Shown here one piece after another: positions 4,543 to 9,139 of a stretch of 9,139 bases of DNA. A program made the position numbers and the translations under genes. The stretch is taken from assembly GCA_937888725.1 (NCBI GenBank), contig CALARE010000013.1:1-9139 (forward strand), in the 5' to 3' direction. Under the pieces are notes generated by a model. That model made no database searches. It worked only from the letters and a program-made list of their open reading frames with translations, and had not been told where the DNA came from. The stretch comes from an uncultured Alphaproteobacteria bacterium. Lineage in GTDB: Bacteria > Pseudomonadota > Alphaproteobacteria > CAAHEQ01 > UBA3637. How positions within the stretch are numbered: position 1 is the stretch's first letter; every line of letters starts with the position of its first letter.

Positions 4543-6069
4543 CTAGTTCTCTTTCGGAAGGACCATACAATCCATTTTTTTACGTTTTAATTTTCTACAC
4601 ACATTTTGTGCGGCCTTTTTAGAATAAAAACCATAAATGCGTGAACGATAAAATGTATTGTTTGAAGGGGTTAAAATTTGTTTATTGCGAATATTTAAAA
4701 ATTTCAATGCTTTTTCTGCTTGGAGATAAGCAGTTTCTTTTGTGGAAAATGCTCCAACTTGAACCCCCCACCCTTTTGGTTTTTCATTCTCATTTTGAGA
4801 TGTTGTTTGTGGTGTGAACTGATTGACTTTTACAATTTCTTTTTCAACAGATTGCTTTTCAATGTCTTTTGATGTGTTTTCTTCTATTTTATGAATATGC
4901 TGTGGAATATAGCCATCCATCTTAGTTAAAGAATTTTCTGTTTTTGAGTTTTCAGTTATATTTTCTTCTTGTTTCTTTTCAGCATCTTCCTCAGCTTTTA
5001 TATTGCTTCCTTGTTCAATAAGAACATCTTTAACAACTATGCTTTCTGCTGTTTTCTTTTCTGCTAAAGAAATTTGATTACCAATATAATTTTCTGCCGC
5101 CATAGCTGGTTTAGAGGCAAATGGATTTAAAGCCAATAATTTACTTCTATCAATATGCTTATTTGTTTTAACCACTTTATCTAATCGCTCTGCCATAATT
5201 TTTAAAAAAGGCGTCATATCAGGTTTATCCAAAACAGCCTGTTTATTCAACAAGTTTTTCCCGTTTTGAGTTGTTTTTTTCTTTTTGATATAAGAAAACC
5301 CTCGATCCAATAATCTCATTGCTTGGCGATCACGCAAAGCAACTGTATCCTGTCCGATTACAACTGAAACAAGGCGATTATCATTTCGTTTTGCTGTCGA
5401 TATAATATTATACCCTACCGCAGAGATATAACCTGTTTTAAGACCCTCAGCACCTCTATATTTTTTTTGCACATGATTGTGCGAGCGATATGTCTTGCCT
5501 TTATAAACAAAATTCCTTTTTGAAAAAAGTTTATAGTGATGCGGAAAATGATGTATCATTGCCATCGCTAAAATTGCCATATCCTGTGCCGTTGTGACTT
5601 GTTCCTTATTATGTAAACCAGATGCATTTTTAAAGGTTGTATTTTTTAATCCTAATGTTTTTGCCGTTTCAGTCATCATTCTAGCAAACTCATCCTCATT
5701 AGGGGCCAAAGCTTCAGCAAGAACAACAGCAACATCATTTGCCGAAATGATAATAAGAGCCATAATCGCATCTTTAACAGAAATTGTCTGTCCTGCTCTA
5801 ACATATAATTTCGAACGGGGTTGTCTTGCCGCTTTTAAAGATACAGGCAACCGATCATCCATTTTTAAGATACCTTTATCAATGGCACTAAAAGTTAAAT
5901 AAAGCGTCATAACTTTTGTCAAAGAGGCAGGATACTGTTGCACAGTTGCATTTTTAGATGAAAGAATAAGCCCACTTTTTGTATCCGCGACCAAAGTGGA
6001 AACATTCGCACTTGCTAAAAGTGGAAACACACAAATAGATGCAAAAACAAGCAATCTAAAAAAAGACAT
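4543..6069 (-). CDS. D-alanyl-D-alanine carboxypeptidase (S11, PBP5/DacA-like) with C-terminal SPOR domain
   Basis: A 508-residue periplasmic enzyme that removes the terminal D-Ala from peptidoglycan stem pentapeptides. The signal peptide ends near A-S-A|N (21/22). The catalytic domain spans about 23-260 with all three penicillin-binding motifs: S49-L-T-K52 (nucleophile Ser49), S109-A-N111 and K211-T-G213. A Lys/Glu-rich linker follows (about 270-430), then a SPOR domain (about 433-506, starting G-W-G-V-Q-V-G-A-F), which binds denuded glycan strands at division sites. The amphipathic C-terminal anchor and the beta domain of E. coli PBP5 are not seen. This SPOR architecture is typical of alphaproteobacterial dacA/dacC-type proteins; which paralogue it is cannot be told. 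The gene has its own promoter in the divergent region shared with uvrC. No clear terminator follows it, so some read-through into the next minus-strand gene is possible. Confidence 0.95.
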   Translation of the reverse strand: MSFFRLLVFASICVFPLLASANVSTLVADTKSGLILSSKNATVQQYPASLTKVMTLYLTFSAIDKGILKMDDRLPVSLKAARQPRSKLYVRAGQTISVKDAIMALIIISANDVAVVLAEALAPNEDEFARMMTETAKTLGLKNTTFKNASGLHNKEQVTTAQDMAILAMAMIHHFPHHYKLFSKRNFVYKGKTYRSHNHVQKKYRGAEGLKTGYISAVGYNIISTAKRNDNRLVSVVIGQDTVALRDRQAMRLLDRGFSYIKKKKTTQNGKNLLNKQAVLDKPDMTPFLKIMAERLDKVVKTNKHIDRSKLLALNPFASKPAMAAENYIGNQISLAEKKTAESIVVKDVLIEQGSNIKAEEDAEKKQEENITENSKTENSLTKMDGYIPQHIHKIEENTSKDIEKQSVEKEIVKVNQFTPQTTSQNENEKPKGWGVQVGAFSTKETAYLQAEKALKFLNIRNKQILTPSNNTFYRSRIYGFYSKKAAQNVCRKLKRKKMDCMVLPKEN

Positions 6070-6114
6070 TTTTCCCCGTGATTTTTAGTCTCAATTAACT
6101 CCCTTGTAAAAATG

Positions 6115-6143
6115 ATTATAAATGCTTTTATTTTTTTTTACAA
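6115..6143 (-). promoter_or_regulatory. Promoter of the carboxypeptidase gene
   Basis: On the minus strand, TTGTAA (6138-6143) and a perfect TATAAT (6115-6120) are spaced by exactly 17 bp. The start is predicted near 6108, giving a leader of about 39 nt. The only SD-like sequence is a G run (6074-6077) 4 nt from the ATG, which is rather close. Confidence 0.7.
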
Positions 6144-6173
6144 CAAATAATCGTTGATTTTAGTATATTTTTT

Positions 6174-6179
6174 TATAAT
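6174..6179 (+). promoter_or_regulatory. -10 box for uvrC-pgsA
   Basis: A perfect TATAAT ends 9 nt before the uvrC ATG. The upstream TTGATT (6154-6159) would give only a 14-bp spacer, and shifted -35 choices are weak. If this box is used, transcription starts about 2-4 nt before the start codon. No SD precedes uvrC. Confidence 0.5.
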
Positions 6180-6188
6180 ACTAATATT

Positions 6189-8015
6189 ATGCAGAAAAAA
6201 AATGAAAAAAAAGGCGTCAATTTTTTAAAAGAAAAAGTAAAAACTATTTCTCACAAAGCAGGCGTTTACCGTATGATTGGTGAGAATGGAAAAGTTCTCT
6301 ATGTTGGAAAAGCCAAAAATTTAAAAAACAGATTACTTAATTATACAAGACCCGAAAAATTATCTTATCGCATTCAGCAAATGGTGAATGAAACTATTGA
6401 TTTAATTGTTATTGAAACTGCTGGCGAAACAGAAGCTTTTTTACTTGAGAATGATTTAATCAAAGAATATCATCCTTACTATAATGTATTATTAAAAGAT
6501 GATAAGAGCTATCCATATATTGTTATCACAAATGATGAGTACGCAAGATTGATTAAATATCGTGGAAACAGACGGATAAAAGGCTCATACTTTGGACCAT
6601 TTTCATCTGTATATGCTGTTAGACAAACTTTAACAGAGTTACAAAAAATTTTTGGATTAAGAACATGTACTGATTCTTATTTTAAGAACAGAACAAGACC
6701 CTGCCTTTTATATCAAATTAAAAGATGTATGGGACCATGCTGTAATTGTGTAACAAAAGAAATTTATCAAGACCGTGTCAATGATGCTAAAGCTTTTATG
6801 CGTGGTGAAAAAACAGATATTCAATCTAAATTAAAAAAAGAAATGGATGCTTATTCCGAACAGATGGAATATGAAAAAGCAGCCATTATTCGTGATAAAA
6901 TTTTGGCACTCAATCAAGTTCAAAATACAGATTCTCAAATTATCTTAAAACACACTGATTTAGTTGCATTTTATGTTAACGGCACAATGGCTGGCGTTGA
7001 AATTTTCTTTTATCGTGGCGGACGAGCCCAAGGCAACATTTTTCACATATTAACAGATATTGATGACGTACATCCCGAGGAGTCTTTAGCATCTTTTTTA
7101 ATGCAGTTTTATGATTCAATTGTTCCACCTAAATATATATTATTGTCTTGTGATGTCCCCACGGGTTTATCTGACGCCCTATCTGCAAAAGCATCCTTTT
7201 TGGTTCATGTCGAAAAGGCTCCTACGCGTGGTGCAAAATCAAAATTAATGCAACAAGCACTTCAAAATGCCAAAAACAGCTTTATCCGACAAGTAAATGA
7301 AAAAGAAATTAACGAATCTGTTTGGGATGAATTACGTCACCTATTACAACTTGAAAGATTGGATAAAGTTGAAATTTATGACAACAGCCATATACAAGGA
7401 ACAGCCGCCGTTGGTGCTATGGTTTGTGCAAGTATAAACGGGTTTGAAAAAAATAATTACCGTCGTTTTAATATCGATGGAACAATGGCAAAAACAAATG
7501 ATGATTTTGGTATGATGAAAGAAGTAATGTACCGTCGGTTAACACGCGGATTAAAGGAAAATAATCTTCCATCAGCAATGCTTATTGATGGTGGTAAAGG
7601 GCAACTTTCATCAGTTTTAGAAATGATGGAAACGTTGAATGTTAAAAATGTTGCTGTTTTAGCTGTTGCAAAAGGTGAAGAACGTAATAAAGGAAAAGAA
7701 ACACTTTTTTTAGGTTCAGATCCACAAACACCCATTCACCTTGATTTAAAAAGCAATCTCATCCATTTAATTCAACGATTAAGAGATGAAGCCCACCGTT
7801 TTGCAATTGGGTCTCACCGTAAACGTCGTGCTCAAAATATGTTTCATGAAACATTATTAGATATCGAAGGAATCGGTAAAAAAAGAAAAAAAGATTTACT
7901 CGCCCATTTTGGCTCTCCTAAAGCAATTGCAGGTGCATCCATCGAACAAATTATGAAAGTTGAAGGAATAAGTGAAAAAATTGCAAAAAAAATATATACA
8001 TTTTATCATGATTAG
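6189..8015 (+). CDS. uvrC: Excinuclease ABC subunit C (UvrC)
   Basis: The dual-incision nuclease of nucleotide excision repair: it joins the UvrB-DNA complex and cuts on both sides of a lesion. At 608 residues it is full length (E. coli about 610). The GIY-YIG nuclease domain (about 22-100) has G25-V-Y27, Y38-V-G40, Arg48 and Glu87, and makes the 3' cut. Cys160, 172, 180 and 184 repeat the 12-8-4 spacing of the E. coli iron-sulfur cysteines. A UVR helix for UvrB binding lies at about 220-240. The RNase H-like domain has Asp398 (Y-D-N-S-H), Asp467 (L-I-D-G-G-K-G) and His536, and makes the 5' cut. Tandem helix-hairpin-helix motifs (about 557-605) bind DNA. The ATG at 6189 is the only sensible start and lacks an SD. 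It is followed by pgsA after 39 bp, the order usual in alphaproteobacteria. Confidence 0.98.
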   Translation: MQKKNEKKGVNFLKEKVKTISHKAGVYRMIGENGKVLYVGKAKNLKNRLLNYTRPEKLSYRIQQMVNETIDLIVIETAGETEAFLLENDLIKEYHPYYNVLLKDDKSYPYIVITNDEYARLIKYRGNRRIKGSYFGPFSSVYAVRQTLTELQKIFGLRTCTDSYFKNRTRPCLLYQIKRCMGPCCNCVTKEIYQDRVNDAKAFMRGEKTDIQSKLKKEMDAYSEQMEYEKAAIIRDKILALNQVQNTDSQIILKHTDLVAFYVNGTMAGVEIFFYRGGRAQGNIFHILTDIDDVHPEESLASFLMQFYDSIVPPKYILLSCDVPTGLSDALSAKASFLVHVEKAPTRGAKSKLMQQALQNAKNSFIRQVNEKEINESVWDELRHLLQLERLDKVEIYDNSHIQGTAAVGAMVCASINGFEKNNYRRFNIDGTMAKTNDDFGMMKEVMYRRLTRGLKENNLPSAMLIDGGKGQLSSVLEMMETLNVKNVAVLAVAKGEERNKGKETLFLGSDPQTPIHLDLKSNLIHLIQRLRDEAHRFAIGSHRKRRAQNMFHETLLDIEGIGKKRKKDLLAHFGSPKAIAGASIEQIMKVEGISEKIAKKIYTFYHD

Positions 8016-8020
8016 GTTAT

Positions 8021-8037
8021 AACTATAAAATATAGTT
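8021..8037. repeat. Short inverted repeat between uvrC and pgsA
   Basis: AACTATA (8021-8027) and TATAGTT (8031-8037) form a perfect 7-bp inverted repeat with a 3-nt centre, in the 39-bp gap just before the pgsA SD. It has only one G:C pair per arm and no following T run, so it is not a good terminator. It may be a weak mRNA hairpin or chance in AT-rich DNA. Confidence 0.4.
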
Positions 8038-8054
8038 AAAAAGTGAGGTATACG

Positions 8055-8789
8055 ATGGTCAAAAAAAATAAACCAATTGGAAAAGAGGCAATAACTGCCA
8101 AAAAAGAGATAAAACAAGACGTTGAAAATCAAATTACTGAAAATACGGATATGAAACAAAACGAATCGCAAAAGAAACCTTTGGTAAATAGACAGGTTGT
8201 TGAAAAAGTTAAAAAAGATGTCAAAAAACAAATGAACATTCCCAATTTACTCACACTTTTTCGTATTTGGGCAATTCCAGGGATTGTACTAACATTCTTT
8301 TTTAATAGTGCATCAGCGGCTTGGCTTGGCGTATTATTGTTTGCACTTGCGGGAATCAGCGATTATTTAGATGGCTATTTAGCTCGTCACTGGAATCAAT
8401 TATCCCGTTTCGGTCGTGTATTAGACCCTATTGCTGATAAATTGTTGGTTGGTGCAATGCTATTAATGTTAGCATATACAGCTCGTTTAGGTGATTGGGG
8501 GATTATTCCTGCTGTTGTGATTTTGTGTCGTGAAATTTTAGTTTCAGGTTTGCGTGAATTTTTAGCTGAAATTAAAGTGGGCTGTCCTGTAACCCGTTTA
8601 GCAAAATGGAAAACAGCATGCCAAATGATGGCATTACCTGTTTTAATGGTTGCAGAACCAACATTTAGCGGTCCTTATCATGATACATTATATGTAATCG
8701 GTCATCTAGCTTTATGGGGTGCTGCTATATTAACCGTTATGACGGGATATGATTATTGGAAATCTGGTCGCCGTTATATGGAAGATTAA
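8055..8789 (+). CDS. pgsA: CDP-diacylglycerol--glycerol-3-phosphate 3-phosphatidyltransferase (PgsA)
   Basis: An inner-membrane enzyme that joins CDP-diacylglycerol and glycerol-3-phosphate to make phosphatidylglycerophosphate, the precursor of phosphatidylglycerol and cardiolipin. The full CDP-alcohol phosphotransferase signature is present: D103-x2-D106-G-x2-A-R111, G120, D124-x3-D128. Several hydrophobic helices surround it, and the family's usual N-terminus N-I-P-N-L-L-T-L-F-R is at 61-70. The protein is 244 residues because of about 59 extra charged residues (rich in K, E, Q) before Met60. I keep the long start at 8055 because GAGG (8045-8048) lies 6 nt upstream, while the internal ATG at 8232 has no SD. 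A GTG at 8043 would place that SD inside the coding region and is less likely. It is cotranscribed with uvrC and ends at a strong terminator. Confidence 0.95.
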   Translation: MVKKNKPIGKEAITAKKEIKQDVENQITENTDMKQNESQKKPLVNRQVVEKVKKDVKKQMNIPNLLTLFRIWAIPGIVLTFFFNSASAAWLGVLLFALAGISDYLDGYLARHWNQLSRFGRVLDPIADKLLVGAMLLMLAYTARLGDWGIIPAVVILCREILVSGLREFLAEIKVGCPVTRLAKWKTACQMMALPVLMVAEPTFSGPYHDTLYVIGHLALWGAAILTVMTGYDYWKSGRRYMED

Positions 8790-8806
8790 TTCTTCTAAAA
8801 ACTCCT

Positions 8807-8839
8807 AATACCGCATACAAAAATATGCGGTATTTTTTT
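8807..8839 (+). terminator. Intrinsic terminator of the uvrC-pgsA operon
   Basis: An 11-bp perfect stem (8807-8817 with 8824-8834) contains CCGC/GCGG, with a 6-nt loop, and runs into a T tract (8833-8839). It begins 18 nt after the pgsA stop. A small second inverted repeat follows (TGTATG 8841-8846 / CATACA 8849-8854). If moa genes usually follow pgsA in relatives, they are absent here. Confidence 0.9.
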
Positions 8840-8921
8840 ATGTATGCCCATACAAATTAATATAATAACTTTTGTATTTTTCTTTTTTAGAATCGCTACA
8901 TAACTTTTATTTAACTCCTCT

Positions 8922-9025
8922 GTTTTTAAGCACTAAATGCAAGACTAGCTCTAAAAAAGTGTGCCCCTTATTTCAATAAGACACACACTTTTTCAAAGCT
9001 AGAATGTTTTTTAGTGCTTAAAAAC
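8922..9025. repeat. 104-nt long inverted repeat (MITE-like or structured RNA)
   Basis: The outer arms are 16 bp and perfect (8922-8937 with 9010-9025). After a 7-nt unpaired stretch on each side, a second arm pair follows (8945-8963 with 8984-9002), matching at 17 of 19 positions. A central CTTAT/ATAAG hairpin (8967-8971, 8976-8980) lies between them. The whole element can fold into one long rod. No protein is encoded. It lies beyond the pgsA terminator, so it is not needed to end that operon. Plausible identities are a miniature inverted-repeat transposable element, a bidirectional structured transcript, or a protein-binding cruciform. I cannot choose from one copy. Confidence 0.75.
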
Positions 9026-9139
9026 GCCATGCAACTTCGTTTTACAAAAAGAGTTTTAAAAGACGATGTGCTATATAAAAACTTAGTGGCGAAAAAAAGC
9101 GGTCAAAAGGGGTAGAATAGCCTTCGGCCACAGTGTGCC
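9026..9139. other. Unassigned right end, GC-richer at its edge
   Basis: No convincing gene. The longest plus-strand reading from an ATG is a 28-codon frame at 9029 without an SD. The last 30 or so bases are visibly richer in G+C than the rest of the intergenic DNA and contain a GCC-TTC-GGC mini-hairpin (9120-9128). The final eight bases AGTGTGCC repeat a sequence inside the long hairpin (8958-8965). This may be the start of an RNA gene or another repeat that continues past the window. Confidence 0.3.

Noticed and set aside
5594..5902. Plus-strand open frame inside the carboxypeptidase gene
   Set aside because: It is antisense to the conserved catalytic domain, including the SXN region, with no ribosome-binding site. 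The minus-strand gene explains it.
9072..9106. Minus-strand promoter (TTGACC with a TATATA-like box)
   Set aside because: The spacing between the boxes is over 20 bp, too long for a sigma-70 promoter.
9029..9115. 28-codon open frame starting at 9029
   Set aside because: No Shine-Dalgarno sequence, no recognisable motif, and a length expected by chance.
1..9139. CRISPR array, insertion sequence with transposase, or toxin-antitoxin pair
   Set aside because: There are no regularly spaced short repeats, no transposase or integrase motifs, and no recognisable toxin or antitoxin in any reading frame.

Overview
The window is AT-rich and looks chromosomal, most likely from an AT-rich alphaproteobacterium (for example an uncultured gut or host-associated lineage). 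The evidence is the uvrC-pgsA gene pair, a D-alanyl-D-alanine carboxypeptidase that ends in a SPOR domain, a Sel1-repeat protein with a C-terminal segment of a kind common in that class, and an initiator tRNA with an A29:U41 pair. The envelope genes (outer-membrane lipoprotein, SPOR protein, several signal peptides) show a Gram-negative cell. The lineage is inferred from gene content, not from a database search.

Layout. Positions 1-291 hold an initiator tRNA(fMet) gene on the minus strand with a clear promoter, a rho-independent terminator, and a second copy of its 3' tail plus terminator exactly 178 bp further downstream. Between the copies lie further tRNA-derived fragments in both orientations. 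Positions 465-953 are a self-contained unit: a short OmpA/Pal-type lipoprotein with its own terminator. Positions 1003-2342 are a two-gene unit: a secreted Sel1-repeat protein whose stop overlaps the start of a small three-helix membrane protein. This unit converges on a minus-strand block (2347-6069). That block contains a periplasmic carboxypeptidase (S11/PBP5-type with SPOR), then a separately promoted pair of unrecognised envelope proteins: a secreted 444-residue protein translationally coupled to a single-pass 268-residue membrane protein. From 6189 the plus strand carries uvrC (excinuclease subunit C) and pgsA (phosphatidylglycerophosphate synthase), ending in a strong terminator at 8807-8839.

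The last 300 bases contain no convincing gene. They hold a 104-nt, nearly perfect long inverted repeat (8922-9025) and a more GC-rich tail that runs off the window.

How the genes relate: most products act in the cell envelope. The carboxypeptidase trims peptidoglycan stem peptides, the OmpA-like lipoprotein tethers the outer membrane to peptidoglycan, PgsA makes the precursor of phosphatidylglycerol, and the Sel1 and orphan proteins are exported. UvrC (nucleotide excision repair) and the tRNA are the housekeeping exceptions. The features that most deserve a second look are non-coding: the 178-bp tRNA-tail duplication with its T-loop interruption and inverted fragment, the bulged T-stem of the tRNA itself, and the long hairpin at the right end.
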